In this document: positions 9,085 to 17,776 of the stretch, piece by piece
Layout of the letters: each line of letters opens with the position of its first letter
Numbering within the stretch: the stretch's first letter is position 1
Source of the DNA: Symbiobacterium terraclitae
GTDB lineage: Bacteria > Bacillota > Sulfobacillia > Symbiobacteriales > Symbiobacteriaceae
DNA length: 64,000 nucleotides
Assembly (NCBI RefSeq): GCF_017874315.1
Contig: NZ_JAGGLG010000006.1
Span: forward strand, 94,363 to 158,362
Reading direction: 5' to 3'
The notes under the pieces: model-generated
Told to the model about the DNA's origin: nothing
What the model saw: only the letters and a program-made list of their open reading frames with translations
Databases searched by the model: none
Position numbers and translations under genes: made by a program

Positions 9085-9728
9085 TGTCCCTTCTGTACGT
9101 ATTTCAGTATTTCATAATACATCTTAAGCCGGGCTGCTGCACCCTTTACGAGCCCCAACTTCTCCTCCTTCATACGGTGGCTCATCTCCTCCAGCACCAC
9201 CTCCACGACGCGGCAGCCGTGCGTCTTCGCGAACTTCGTCAGCGCGACCTCGATGCCGAACCGGGCCTGGTCGGCGTCCGGCTCCTCCCGGAACATGTCC
9301 GCGAGCACCTCGCGCCGCACCACCCGCTGTCCGGAGAGGTAGGGGGCCACCATCTGGGCCAGATCGGTGGCCACGCGCCCGTCGCCGAAGACGCCCACCG
9401 CCATGTCCGCCTCTCCGCTGAGCACCGGCTGGATGAGGTCGTGCACATGGCCCGGGTGCAGGCCGATCAGGTCCGCGTCAAGGAACAGCAGAACCGGGGC
9501 GGTGGTCGCCTCGTAGCCCGACTTCATCGCTGCGGCCTTGCCGCGGTTCTCTCCGTGTTCGATCACCTTGGCTCCCGCTGCGCGGGCCCGGGCTGCCGTT
9601 TCGTCCGTCGAGCCATCGTCCACCACGATAACCTCATCGATCGCCGGCACCCTTGCACAGGCGGAGACCACGTCGGCGACGGTCTCCTCTTCGTTGTATG
9701 CAGGGATGACGACAGAGACTCTCTCCAC
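9081..9728 (-). CDS. GT-A family 2 glycosyltransferase
   Basis: About 215 aa. N-terminal VSVVIPAYNEEETVADVV and EVIVVDDGSTDET are the nucleotide-sugar binding elements, followed by FLDADLIGL carrying the DxD. No membrane segment, so it is likely a soluble or peripheral transferase. GTG at 9728 is chosen because GGAGGTC lies 6 bases upstream; a longer frame to 9815 has no ribosome-binding site and a non-family N-terminus. Coupled by overlap to the MgtC-like gene. Acceptor and donor are unknown. Confidence 0.85.
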   Translation of the reverse strand: MERVSVVIPAYNEEETVADVVSACARVPAIDEVIVVDDGSTDETAARARAAGAKVIEHGENRGKAAAMKSGYEATTAPVLLFLDADLIGLHPGHVHDLIQPVLSGEADMAVGVFGDGRVATDLAQMVAPYLSGQRVVRREVLADMFREEPDADQARFGIEVALTKFAKTHGCRVVEVVLEEMSHRMKEEKLGLVKGAAARLKMYYEILKYVQKGH

Positions 9729-9891
9729 GGGAAAGACCTCCGAATCAGGCGGCCTGCCAGCCAGGCCTCGTTGGCCGGACGAACCGGGTTTCCTGATGTA
9801 GGGTATTCCGTACACTGCGACCGTTTTCCTCCTCCTGCGGACAGACCCGGTTTCTAGACTGCCCAGCGTCTGACTCCTCTACCAATGCGCC

Positions 9892-9923
9892 AGGAGGCAG
9901 CCCCAATGGTAGGACTGCCTCCT
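9892..9923 (-). terminator. Candidate terminator hairpin downstream of the metal ABC operon
   Basis: Nine-base arms 9892-9900 and 9915-9923 with a 14-base loop, 57 bases beyond the stop of the last permease gene. No strong T-tract follows on the minus strand. It separates the metal transport operon from the glycosyltransferase gene. The rest of 9729-9979 shows no gene. Confidence 0.4.
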
Positions 9924-9979
9924 TCGTGCCAAACCCTTCGGGGCACCGGCGGAAAGGAACGGCCGCCCCGATGCCCGCT

Positions 9980-10828
9980 TCAGCCCCGCCGCCTGAGCCG
10001 TGCCCATCCGAACGCCAGCGCAAAGAGAACGCCGCCGACGACGGCCATCGCGCCCGCCACCGCGGTGTCGGTCGCCCTGGCGAGCAGGTATCCCAGCGCG
10101 CTGGACAGCACCCCCAGCCCCACCGCGAGGGCCAACATGGCCGGGAGCCGGTCGGTGAGCAGGTAGGCCGTCGCCCCCGGCAGCACCAGCATGGCGACCA
10201 CCAGGATCGCTCCGACGGCGTCGAACGCGCCCACCGCCGTGACGGAGACGAGCGTCATCAGCAGGTAGTGGAAGGCCGTGGCGTTGATGCCCAGCGCCGC
10301 CGCGGTGTCCGGGTCGAACGCGCAGATCTTGAGCTCCTTGAAGAAGAGGCCGACCACCAGCAGATCCAGCAGGAAGATGGCGCCCAGCGTCCAGAGTGCG
10401 CGGGGACCGAGGCTCACCTCGCCCACAAGCCAGAGGTCCCACGGCGCGTAGGCGATCTCGCCGTACAGGACGTGATCGAGGTCCAGGTGCACACGGCCGG
10501 CGAAGGCCGTGATCAGCACCACCCCCAGCGCGAACAGGGCGGTGAAGGTCACCCCCATGCCAGCGTCTTCCTGCACGCCTGCGCGCTGCAGCGCCTGGAC
10601 TGCATAGGCGGTCAGCAGGCCGCAGAGGGCAGCCCCGAGCACCATCACCGGCGCAGCCCGGCTGCCGGTCAGGAGGAACGCGAGCGCGATCCCCGGCAGC
10701 ACCGCGTGGCTGATCGCATCGCCCAGCATGGTCATGCGCCGCAGCAGCAGGAAGGATCCGACAAGCCCTGATGCGCCGGCGGCCAGCGCCCCCACGGCGA
10801 TGATGACGAGCGGTGCGGGAAGCCCCAC
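9980..10828 (-). CDS. Metal ABC transporter permease (ZnuB/TroD/MntB family)
   Basis: 282 aa with about eight membrane helices. Family segments visible: RRMTMLGDAISHAVLPGIALA near residue 30 and FKELKICAFDPDTAAALG near 165, typical of Zn/Mn/Fe ABC-3 permeases. GTG start at 10828 directly follows the TAG of the upstream permease gene with a G-rich site preceding, so translation is coupled. Last gene of a four-gene operon (binding protein, ATPase, permease-DtxR fusion, permease). Two different permeases suggest a heterodimeric pore as in the Tro system. The metal is not decided by sequence. Confidence 0.92.
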   Translation of the reverse strand: MGLPAPLVIIAVGALAAGASGLVGSFLLLRRMTMLGDAISHAVLPGIALAFLLTGSRAAPVMVLGAALCGLLTAYAVQALQRAGVQEDAGMGVTFTALFALGVVLITAFAGRVHLDLDHVLYGEIAYAPWDLWLVGEVSLGPRALWTLGAIFLLDLLVVGLFFKELKICAFDPDTAAALGINATAFHYLLMTLVSVTAVGAFDAVGAILVVAMLVLPGATAYLLTDRLPAMLALAVGLGVLSSALGYLLARATDTAVAGAMAVVGGVLFALAFGWARLRRRG

Positions 10829-12112
10829 CTACCCCACCCCCTCTCCGGGCTCACCCGGCAGGAGGCGCGGCTCCAGCCCGTGCAGGCGGAGCACCGGTTC
10901 CAGCTGCGGGTAGACCTCCGGCCCGAACGGCCCGCCAACCGCCGCCTGGTGCATCAGGTAGACCACGTGCAGCCGTTCCCGGTGCGCCACCCGGTACGCC
11001 TCGGCCAGTCCCCGCGGGGTCAGCCGCCATACCGCCGGCGGCTCCTCCCCCGCCGGCGGCCCGCCCGGGTCCGTCAGCCCCGCGCGTTCCACCATCCCCG
11101 CGCGGACCAGTCGCATCAGGGTCGGCCGCGCCCAGCGCGCCGACAGCCCCCGCCGCTGCTCCAGATCGGCCAGCGTCACCACGGTCGGGGCGCCGGTCGA
11201 TGCGGCCTCCTCACTCAGGTCGTACAAGGCCTCCAGCAGCCGTTCCCCCCGCACCCGGGCCTGCGTCCGCGCCATCCGGATCAGCCGGGCGACGAGGCCC
11301 CGCCGCGGGGCGGCCAGCAGCGAGACCGCGAACAGGAACGTGGCCGCCAGCACGATCAGGGGGCCGGTGGGCATGCGAGGGCCGACCTGGGAAAGCAACG
11401 TCCCCGCCACCCCGGAGAGCGCACCGAACAGGCCCGCCAGCGGCAGCATGGTGGAGAGCCGGTCCGTCCAGCAGCGGGCAGCGAGGGCCGGGGTCGTCAG
11501 CAGCGCGGCCATCAGCACGACGCCCACCGACTCGAGTCCCGTGACCACGGCCAGCACCAGCCCCAGGTTCAGCAGCAGGTCCAGCCTGCCCATGGGCAGC
11601 CCCAGCCCTGCGCCGAACTCCCGGTCGAAGGCCAGGAGCTTGAACTCCTTGTAGAGCGCCAGCACCATCAGGCAGAGTGCGCCTGCCATCAGCGTGATCG
11701 CCTGCAGATCCCGGGGGACGATGGCGGCCGCCTGGCCGAAGAGGAACGTGTCGAGGCCGCTCTGGTTTCCGCCCGGCATGCGCTGCACCACGCCCAGCAG
11801 CATGATGCCCATTCCGAAGAACACGGTGAGGACCAGGCTCATGGCCGCGTCCTCCTTCAGGCGGGAGTACCGGGTGATGGCAGCCATCGCCCCGGTGCCC
11901 ACCACGCCGGCCACGGCGGCGCCGGTCAGCAGCGGGCCCGGTGCCTTGCTGCCCGTCAGCAGGAAGGCGGCCGCGATGCCCGGCAGCGCCGCGTGGGCCA
12001 GCACGTCGCCCATGAGGGCCCTGCGCCGCAGCAGCGCCAGGGCGCCAAGCACTCCGGCGGCTGTTCCCAGCAGAGCCGTCCCGGCCGTCACCCATTGCGC
12101 GTTCGCGTCCAT
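10829..12112 (-). CDS. Metal ABC permease fused to a C-terminal DtxR-like domain
   Basis: 427 aa. Residues 1-285 are an ABC-3 family permease (RRRALMGDVLAHAALPG, then ALYKEFKLLAFDREFGAGLG). After the last helix, residues 300-420 form a soluble domain: a winged-helix-like part (VTLADLEQRRGLSARWARPTLMRL ... GMVERAG ... VWRLTPRGLAEA) followed by a DtxR-dimerization-like helix (HRERLHVVYLMHQAAVGG). Such permease-DtxR fusions are known in TroC-type proteins of some Firmicutes and spirochaetes. Here the DNA-binding helix may serve as a metal-sensing cytoplasmic domain rather than a repressor; this is inference. Start ATG 12112 has GGAGGGG 9 bases upstream and is 3 bases after the ATPase gene. Confidence 0.9.
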   Translation of the reverse strand: MDANAQWVTAGTALLGTAAGVLGALALLRRRALMGDVLAHAALPGIAAAFLLTGSKAPGPLLTGAAVAGVVGTGAMAAITRYSRLKEDAAMSLVLTVFFGMGIMLLGVVQRMPGGNQSGLDTFLFGQAAAIVPRDLQAITLMAGALCLMVLALYKEFKLLAFDREFGAGLGLPMGRLDLLLNLGLVLAVVTGLESVGVVLMAALLTTPALAARCWTDRLSTMLPLAGLFGALSGVAGTLLSQVGPRMPTGPLIVLAATFLFAVSLLAAPRRGLVARLIRMARTQARVRGERLLEALYDLSEEAASTGAPTVVTLADLEQRRGLSARWARPTLMRLVRAGMVERAGLTDPGGPPAGEEPPAVWRLTPRGLAEAYRVAHRERLHVVYLMHQAAVGGPFGPEVYPQLEPVLRLHGLEPRLLPGEPGEGVG

Positions 12113-12115
12113 CGC

Positions 12116-12901
12116 TCAGTCCCCTCCCATGGGCCGGCGCGCCGCGGGCAGCGGCTCCGCCATGAGCGCCAGGTTGCCCAGGCGCCCGCCGTAGGTGCGC
12201 GCCAGGTTCTCGGGGGTGAATGCCTCCTCCACCGGCCCGGTGGCCAGCACGCGCACGTTGAGCAACACCAGCCAGTCGAAGTACTCCGGCACCGTCTGCA
12301 GGTCGTGGTGCACCACCACGACGGTGCGCCCGCACGCCCTTAACCCGGCCAGGAGCGACACGATGGCCTTCTCCGTGGCCGCGTCCACCCCGGCGAAGGG
12401 TTCATCCATGAAGTAGATTCGGGCGTCCTGTGCCAGCGCCCGGGCAAGGAAAACCCGCTGCTGCTGCCCGCCCGAGAGCTGGCTGATCTGCCGGTGGGCA
12501 AACTCGGCCATGCCCACCCGCTCCAGGGCGTCCAGGGCAGCGGCCCGCTCCCGCGCCCCCGGCCGCCGGAGGAGCCCGAGGTGGCCGTAGCGCCCCATCA
12601 TCACCACGTCCAGCACGTCTGTAGGGAAGTCCCAGTCCACCGAAGCCCTCTGCGGCACGTACCCCACGGCGCGCCGCACCCGCTCCACGGGCTGGCCGAA
12701 TATGCGTACCTCGCCGGAGACCCTGGGGATCAGCCCCAGGATTGCCTTGAGCATCGTCGACTTGCCGGCCCCGTTGGGCCCGACAACGCCGATGAGCTTT
12801 CCCTCCGGCAGCGAGAGGCTCACGCCCTTCAGCACCGCCCGCTGCTGGTAGGCCACCGTCAGGTCGCGCACCACCAGGGCCCTCTCCTGCTCCCACGCCA
12901 T
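12116..12901 (-). CDS. Metal ABC transporter ATP-binding protein
   Basis: 261 aa ABC ATPase. Walker A is [10 protein letters not shown]-loop in [15 protein letters not shown], signature [15 protein letters not shown], Walker [14 protein letters not shown]-loop VVHHD. The [12 protein letters not shown]-loop is characteristic of Zn/Mn/Fe (ZnuC/TroB/MntA) ATPases. ATG 12901 is preferred over the GTG at 12907 by spacing from GAGGG. Lies between the binding protein and the first permease of the operon. Confidence 0.95.
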   Translation of the reverse strand: MAWEQERALVVRDLTVAYQQRAVLKGVSLSLPEGKLIGVVGPNGAGKSTMLKAILGLIPRVSGEVRIFGQPVERVRRAVGYVPQRASVDWDFPTDVLDVVMMGRYGHLGLLRRPGARERAAALDALERVGMAEFAHRQISQLSGGQQQRVFLARALAQDARIYFMDEPFAGVDAATEKAIVSLLAGLRACGRTVVVVHHDLQTVPEYFDWLVLLNVRVLATGPVEEAFTPENLARTYGGRLGNLALMAEPLPAARRPMGGD

Positions 12902-12930
12902 ACGCACACCCTCTGTCCGCTCCGCCGTCG

Positions 12931-13884
12931 CTACCGCAGTGCGGCGACGATGGTGTCGACGTTGTGCCGGATCATCCCCGCGTATGTGCCCTCCGGGGTG
13001 CCCTCCGCCCCGAGGGCGTCCGAGAACAGCTCCCCGCCGATGGCCACGGCATGCCCCCGGGCGGCCGCCCCCTCCACCAGCGCCTCCACCGAGCTGCGCG
13101 GCACGCTGGACTCGATGAACACCGCCTTGATCTGCCGCTCCACCAGAAGGTCCACCAGCTGCCGCAAGTCCGCCAGCCCGTACTCCGTGGCTGTGGAGAT
13201 CCCCTGCAGCCCCCTCACCTCGATACCGTACGCCCTGCCGAAGTAGCCGAAGGCGTCGTGCGCGGTCACCAGCACCCGGCGCCCGGCCGGAACCGTGTTC
13301 AGCTGCGCGCGGGCGTACCTGTCCAGTTCCGCCAGCTCTTCCCGGTACACCGCCGCGTTCTGCTCATACACGCTGCGCCCTGCCGGGTCCAGCTCGATCA
13401 GGCTGTCGCGCACGATGTCCACGGCCAGCATCCAGAGCGACACGTCGAACCACACGTGCGGGTCAGGCACCCCGTCCTCCGCCATCAGCAGGAGTTCTTC
13501 GGGAATGCGCTCCGCCACGGCCACGGTGGGCTTGTCGCGGGCCATCTTCTCCAGGATGTCGCCCATGCGCCCCTCCAGGTGCAGTCCGTTGTAGAAGACG
13601 ATCTGCGCCTGCTGCAGCCGGGCCATGTCCCCTTCCGAGGCCTTGAACAGGTGGGGGTCCACCCCCGGCCCCATCAGGGCCGTCACCGCCACACGGCCGC
13701 CGCCGACGTTCCGCACCAGGTCCGCCACCATGCCCGTCGTCGCCACCGCCCGGATCCTCCCGTCGGCCGGTTCCCCCGCCCGGCTCGTTCCGCAGCCCGC
13801 GGCGGCCCCGGCGGCCACGCACAGCCACACCGCCAACACCAGACGCGCCCACTGCCGCATGCGTATCCCCCATTGCCCCAGCAT
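12931..13884 (-). CDS. Metal-binding lipoprotein (ZnuA/TroA/PsaA family)
   Basis: Extracytoplasmic solute-binding protein, about 317 aa, with a signal peptide ending in a lipobox (AAGC, Cys at about residue 31). Metal ligands of the cluster A-I family are visible: His in [13 protein letters not shown], His in DPHVWFD, His in [14 protein letters not shown], and an acidic residue near the C-terminus. Lack of a long His-rich loop favours Mn or Fe over Zn, but this is inference. Start: ATG 13884 follows GAGGG; a second ATG at 13860 is also possible. First gene of the operon, expressed behind the promoter at 14007-14036 and the palindrome at 13905-13918. Confidence 0.92.
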   Translation of the reverse strand: MLGQWGIRMRQWARLVLAVWLCVAAGAAAGCGTSRAGEPADGRIRAVATTGMVADLVRNVGGGRVAVTALMGPGVDPHLFKASEGDMARLQQAQIVFYNGLHLEGRMGDILEKMARDKPTVAVAERIPEELLLMAEDGVPDPHVWFDVSLWMLAVDIVRDSLIELDPAGRSVYEQNAAVYREELAELDRYARAQLNTVPAGRRVLVTAHDAFGYFGRAYGIEVRGLQGISTATEYGLADLRQLVDLLVERQIKAVFIESSVPRSSVEALVEGAAARGHAVAIGGELFSDALGAEGTPEGTYAGMIRHNVDTIVAALR

Positions 13885-13904
13885 TTGTCCCTCGCGAAAC
13901 ACTT

Positions 13905-13918
13905 TTAGCCTAGGCTAA
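13905..13918. promoter_or_regulatory. Perfect 14-bp palindrome, candidate DtxR/MntR-type operator
   Basis: TTAGCCTAGGCTAA is a perfect palindrome placed just before the ribosome-binding site of the metal-binding lipoprotein gene. Its TTAG-S-CTAA half-site pattern resembles DtxR/IdeR/MntR operators. It lies downstream of the best promoter, so repression would act as a roadblock unless a second promoter overlaps it. Confidence 0.65.
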
Positions 13919-13934
13919 CTCCTGGGCCGCAAAG

Positions 13935-13955
13935 ACGGGGCGGTTGACGCCCCGT
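13935..13955 (-). promoter_or_regulatory. Leader hairpin in the metal operon transcript
   Basis: Seven-base arms 13935-13941 and 13949-13955 with a 7-base loop, followed on the minus strand by CTTT. It lies between the predicted transcription start and the palindromic operator and could act as an attenuator; the stem is GC-only but short. Confidence 0.35.
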
Positions 13956-14006
13956 GTTTCGCATGGGCAAGAGTTTTTCCCCAGGGAAACTCTCGCCGCT
14001 AGTCGA

Positions 14007-14036
14007 ATTATGCGCCGGGCGGCTGGGTTGTGTCAA
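14007..14036 (-). promoter_or_regulatory. Sigma-A-type promoter of the metal ABC operon
   Basis: On the minus strand, TTGACA at 14036-14031 and CATAAT at 14012-14007 are separated by 18 bases. Immediately upstream (14040-14050) is AATGAGAATCA, one base different from the centre of a classical Fur box, so iron or peroxide control is possible besides the downstream palindrome. Confidence 0.7.
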
Positions 14037-14101
14037 GAGTGATTCTCATTCGCGCGCTTCGTTGCTCCCCGGCAGCCTTGCCCCCCGCAGGCTGCGCCGG
14101 A

Positions 14102-14836
14102 TCACTCCTCCACCACCAGAATGCCCTGCATCCCCCTCTGGTCGTGGCCGTCCACCTGGCACGCGTACCGGTACGTCCCCGGCTTCTCCACCACCAGTTC
14201 TGCCTCCGCGCGCGCCCCGGGCGCGATGGGACCGATCAGGAAGTTCAGCTCGGGAATCCGGTACTCGTGGTGCACCCGCCCGAGGTTTTCGAGCCTGACC
14301 ACCACCTTGCGCCCGGCCTTCACCCGCAGGGTGGCCGGCGTGAACCGGTACTCCCGGGCCACCACGGTGACCCGCTCCACGGGTTCGGCCGCCCGGGCCA
14401 TGGCGGCTGCCGCTTCCTCGAGGCCGCTGCAGATCACCGCCACCTCCCGGGCCACGTCCTCCTCCGCCACCCGGCCGGCCGACAGCATGTATCGGATGGC
14501 GCTGCCCGCACTGGCCATCCGGGCGGCCAGCGCGGGATCCACGGCGCTGATCGGACCCAGCACCGGCTCGAACGCCGCCGCAAACCGCTGGTAGGCCGCC
14601 CGGATGGCCTCCAGGTCCCCGCCGGCCGCGGCCCGCACCAGGTCCGGCGCCGCCTCGCTCGCCGCCCGGATCCCCTGCTGCACCGCGTCGGCGCCCCGCC
14701 CCTCCGCCAGCGCCCGCCCAACCGGGATCGCCGGCGCCGCCGCGACCGCCCGGCCAGCAGGGACAGCAATTACCGTCGGGACCGCCAGCGCCGCTGCGAG
14801 CAGCAGCACTCCGGCCCGCGTTCTCCACTGTTTCAC
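14102..14836 (-). CDS. Secreted cupredoxin-domain protein
   Basis: 244 aa with an N-terminal signal peptide (hydrophobic stretch at residues 9-30), a helical Ala-rich middle region (about 40-150) and a C-terminal cupredoxin domain (from about 155). Type-1 copper ligands can be placed: His in GRVHHEYR, Cys in YRYACQVDGH, His in VDGHDQ and Met in RGMQG, matching the plastocyanin H-C-H-M set. GTG 14836 is chosen because AGGAGG lies 8-9 bases upstream and it starts the signal peptide. Located just upstream of the metal transport operon, with which it may share metal-related physiology; its redox partner is unknown. Confidence 0.85.
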   Translation of the reverse strand: MKQWRTRAGVLLLAAALAVPTVIAVPAGRAVAAAPAIPVGRALAEGRGADAVQQGIRAASEAAPDLVRAAAGGDLEAIRAAYQRFAAAFEPVLGPISAVDPALAARMASAGSAIRYMLSAGRVAEEDVAREVAVICSGLEEAAAAMARAAEPVERVTVVAREYRFTPATLRVKAGRKVVVRLENLGRVHHEYRIPELNFLIGPIAPGARAEAELVVEKPGTYRYACQVDGHDQRGMQGILVVEE

Positions 14837-14940
14837 AGCCGCTTCGCCTCCTCCATGGCCAGATTCTCGCCCACAGTATCTCCCACCGTCGCGGGAATGA
14901 ACCGGTACACAGGGACCGGCCAGTGCGTAAGATGCCGAGA

Positions 14941-14959
14941 GGCCCCCGTGAGGGGGGCC
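14941..14959 (+). promoter_or_regulatory. Hairpin directly before the patatin ribosome-binding site
   Basis: Seven-base perfect arms 14941-14947 and 14953-14959 with a 5-base loop end two bases before the CGGAGGTG of the patatin gene. It could limit access of ribosomes or be a processing site; no T-tract follows. Confidence 0.4.
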
Positions 14960-14974
14960 GCGGAGGTGTGTGGG

Positions 14975-15922
14975 ATGGTGCGGCTGGCGCAGGCGGTGTT
15001 CAAGGGCGGCGGGGTCAAGGGAATCGCCCTGGTGGGGGCCCTGGCGGTGGCGGAGGAGCGCGGCTGGCGCTGGCGGGCGGTGGCCGGGACGTCGGCCGGC
15101 GCGCTGGTGGCCGCCCTCGTCGCGGCGGGCTACGGGGCAGAGGCGCTGCGCCGGGTCGTCCACGACCTGGACCTGCGCAGCTTCGCCGACCCGGCGGGCT
15201 GGAAGGTGGCCAGCCTGCTCCTGCACGAGGGGATCTTCAAGGGGGAGAAGCTCCTCGCGGAGGTGGAGCGCCTGCTTTCCGAACGCCTGGGCCGGCCCCG
15301 GGTGACGTTCCGCGACCTCCCGGTGGCCTGCCAGATCGTCGCCACGGACCTGACCCACCGGCGCATGCTGGTCTTCCCCCACGACCTGGCCCGTCCTCCC
15401 TACGGGCTGGAGGACCCCTACGACTTCCCCGTGGCCGACGCGGTGCGGGCCTCCACGGCCATCCCGTTCTTTTTCCAGCCCTACCGGCTGGAGCTGCCCA
15501 ATGGCGTCAGGGCCACGCTGGTGGACGGCGGCCTGCTCTCCAACTTCCCGGTGCACCTCTTCCAACCCGTGGGCGGTCCGGCCTACCTGCCCACCTTCGG
15601 CTTCGACCTGCGCGGCGGAGACGACGAGCTGCAGCCGACCGACACGCCCCTGGAGCTGGTGCAGGCCATGGTCAACACCATCCTCAGCGCCCGGGACCTG
15701 AGCGACCTGGAGAACCAGCGCTACGTCCGCACCATCCCCATCGACACCGCGCCCTACCGCACCACCCAGTTCGACCTGGACGCCGAGGACAAGGAGGCCC
15801 TCTACCAGCGCGGGCGAGCCGCTGCCGAGGCCTTCTTCGCCGACCCGGCCACAGTGGCGTGGCTGCAGGACTTCGCCGTGCGCCGCGCCCTGCGCCCGCT
15901 GCGCGCCGTACTCTCCGTTTGA
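14975..15922 (+). CDS. Patatin-like phospholipase
   Basis: 315 aa acyl hydrolase of the patatin/RssA family. Oxyanion hole GGGVKG near residue 12, nucleophile elbow GTSAG near residue 40 (catalytic Ser), and catalytic Asp in VDGGLLSNFPV near residue 180. No signal peptide, so it is cytoplasmic or membrane-associated on the inner face. ATG 14975 follows GGAGGTG by 7 bases. Divergent from the cupredoxin gene. Substrate (phospholipid or other acyl ester) unknown. Confidence 0.9.
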   Translation: MVRLAQAVFKGGGVKGIALVGALAVAEERGWRWRAVAGTSAGALVAALVAAGYGAEALRRVVHDLDLRSFADPAGWKVASLLLHEGIFKGEKLLAEVERLLSERLGRPRVTFRDLPVACQIVATDLTHRRMLVFPHDLARPPYGLEDPYDFPVADAVRASTAIPFFFQPYRLELPNGVRATLVDGGLLSNFPVHLFQPVGGPAYLPTFGFDLRGGDDELQPTDTPLELVQAMVNTILSARDLSDLENQRYVRTIPIDTAPYRTTQFDLDAEDKEALYQRGRAAAEAFFADPATVAWLQDFAVRRALRPLRAVLSV

Positions 15923-15935
15923 CCTCTCCGCAGGT

Positions 15936-16235
15936 TCGACATCCTGGTCGACGGAATCCGACCTGAGCTCGGGGGCTACGCATACGTTGGCGCCTGCGGG
16001 ATGGTCGGCGACGGCAGGGTCTTTGTCGATCCGATCCGCGCGCGTCCGGGCGCAAGGGTCACGGTGGAGTACCTGACCGACGTCAGGTGGGACCGCCTCA
16101 CCTGCACCGTCTCCCGCGGCGGGAAGGTAGTGCGCCAGGGCCGCCTGTGGGGAAGGCGTCCGTCACGTTGGGGGCGGGTGGCTGTCGGGCAGCCGCGGCC
16201 AGGGGCTCGCCTTCTTCCGGGCGGACGTGCGGTAG
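15936..16235 (+). pseudogene. Decayed C-terminal gene remnant
   Basis: Directly after the patatin stop an open frame without start codon reads FDILVDGIRPELGGYAYVGA and continues plausibly to about 16150, then loses sense. Shifting frame restores a natural-looking end (GQGLAFFRADVR, stop TAG 16233-16235). Coding-like composition with no start and at least one frameshift indicates a fragment of a lost extracytoplasmic-type protein; the family is not recognised. Confidence 0.5.
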
Positions 16236-16247
16236 AAAGACACCGAA

Positions 16248-16276
16248 ACCCGGCTGCGGCACCGCCGCAGCCGGGT
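16248..16276 (-). terminator. Intrinsic terminator of proS
   Basis: Perfect 12-bp arms 16248-16259 and 16265-16276 around a 5-base loop, 8 bases past the proS stop; on the minus strand it is followed by the T-rich TTTCGGTGTCTTTC. Confidence 0.8.
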
Positions 16277-16284
16277 CCGTTCGT

Positions 16285-17751
16285 CTAGTACGCCCGGGCG
16301 AACCAGACGGTGTGCTTCGCCTCGCCGCCGCAGTGGATGCAGGTGTGCTTCCGCTCAGGCGGGTCGAAGGGGATGTTCCGGGAGGTGAACTTGGTCTGCT
16401 CCTTCACCTTCGCCTCGCACGCCGCGGAGCCGCACCAGCCGGCCAGGATGAAACCGGTCAGCTCGCCGGTCTCCTCGCAGCGGGCGATGTGGGCCTTCAG
16501 CTTCTCCAGCGTGTCGACATCCAGGTGCGAGTTGGCGTCGCGGAAGGCCTTCGCCTTCTCGTACATGTTGCGCTGGATCTCCTCCAGCAGGGCCTGAACC
16601 CGCTCCACCGCCTCGTCCAGCGACACGGTGATCTTCTCGCCAGTGTCACGCCGGGCGAGGACGCACTGGTTGCTGTCGACATCGCGCGGGCCCAGTTCAA
16701 GCCGGATGGGCACGCCCCGCATCTCCCACTCGTTGAACTTCCAGCCCGGGGTCTCCTCCCGCAGGTCGGACTTCACCCGCACGCCGGCGGCCTTGAGGGC
16801 GTCGAAGAGCGGGTCGAAGCGGGCCATCACCTTGTCCCGGAACTTGGGCGGGCCGACCGGGATCATGATCACCTGGATCGGGGCCAGGCGGGGCGGCAGG
16901 GCAAGGCCGCGGTCGTCGCCGTGCACCATGATCAGGGCGCCGATCAGGCGGGTGGAGACGCCCCAGGACGTGGTGTGGACGTACTTCAGCTGGTTGTCCC
17001 GGTCGAGGAACTTGATCTCGAACCCTTTGGCGAAGTTCTGGCCCAGGTAGTGCGACGTGCCGGCCTGCAGCGCCTTGCCGTCCTTCATCATCGCCTCGAT
17101 GGAGTAGGTGTCCACCGCGCCGGCGAACTTCTCGGACGGGGTCTTCTGGCCGGTGTAGAGCGGGATGGCCATCTCGGTCTCCACGAAGTCCCGGTAGAGC
17201 TCCAGGATCCGCATGGTCTCCTCCCGGGCCTCCTCCTCGGTGGCGTGCGCGGTATGCCCCTCCTGCCAGAGGAACTCGGAGGTGCGCAGGAACGGCAGGG
17301 TGCGCTTCTCCCAGCGGAACACGTTGGCCCACTGGTTGATCAGCACCGGCAGGTCGCGGTACGACTGGATCCACTGGGCGTACATGTGGCCGATGATCGT
17401 CTCGGAGGTGGGCCGCAGCGCCAGCCGCTCCTCCAGCTTCTCGCCGCCGGCCTCGGTCACCCAGGGCAGCTCGGGGTTGAACCCCTCCACGTGCTCCTTC
17501 TCCTTCTGGAAGAAGGACTCGGGGATCAGCATCGGGAAGTAGGCGTTGCGGTGCCCGGTCTCCTTGAACCGACGGTCCAGCCCGGCCTGGATGCGCTCCC
17601 AGAGCTCGTAGCCGTCGGGCTTGAACACGATGCAGCCCCGCACGGGCGTGTAGTCCATCAACTCGGCCTTGCGGATCACGTCGATATACCAGCGCGAGAA
17701 GTCCTCCGCCTGCGGCGTGATCTCCTTGACGAAACTCTTCTCTTCCTTCAT
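16285..17751 (-). CDS. proS: Prolyl-tRNA synthetase, archaeal/eukaryotic type
   Basis: 488 aa class II synthetase charging tRNA-Pro. The class II core includes RPTSETIIGHMY and NQWANVFRWE (motif 2 region). The protein lacks the long editing insertion of bacterial-type ProRS and instead has a C-terminal zinc-binding extension (WCGSAACE ... HTCIHCGGEA) ending in Tyr, typical of the archaeal/eukaryotic-type enzyme that some bacteria carry. ATG 17751 has AGGAGAGG 6 bases upstream. Controlled by the T-box leader immediately upstream and ended by its own terminator. Confidence 0.96.
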   Translation of the reverse strand: MKEEKSFVKEITPQAEDFSRWYIDVIRKAELMDYTPVRGCIVFKPDGYELWERIQAGLDRRFKETGHRNAYFPMLIPESFFQKEKEHVEGFNPELPWVTEAGGEKLEERLALRPTSETIIGHMYAQWIQSYRDLPVLINQWANVFRWEKRTLPFLRTSEFLWQEGHTAHATEEEAREETMRILELYRDFVETEMAIPLYTGQKTPSEKFAGAVDTYSIEAMMKDGKALQAGTSHYLGQNFAKGFEIKFLDRDNQLKYVHTTSWGVSTRLIGALIMVHGDDRGLALPPRLAPIQVIMIPVGPPKFRDKVMARFDPLFDALKAAGVRVKSDLREETPGWKFNEWEMRGVPIRLELGPRDVDSNQCVLARRDTGEKITVSLDEAVERVQALLEEIQRNMYEKAKAFRDANSHLDVDTLEKLKAHIARCEETGELTGFILAGWCGSAACEAKVKEQTKFTSRNIPFDPPERKHTCIHCGGEAKHTVWFARAY

Positions 17752-17776
17752 GCCCAACCTCTCCTTCGATCAGGTA

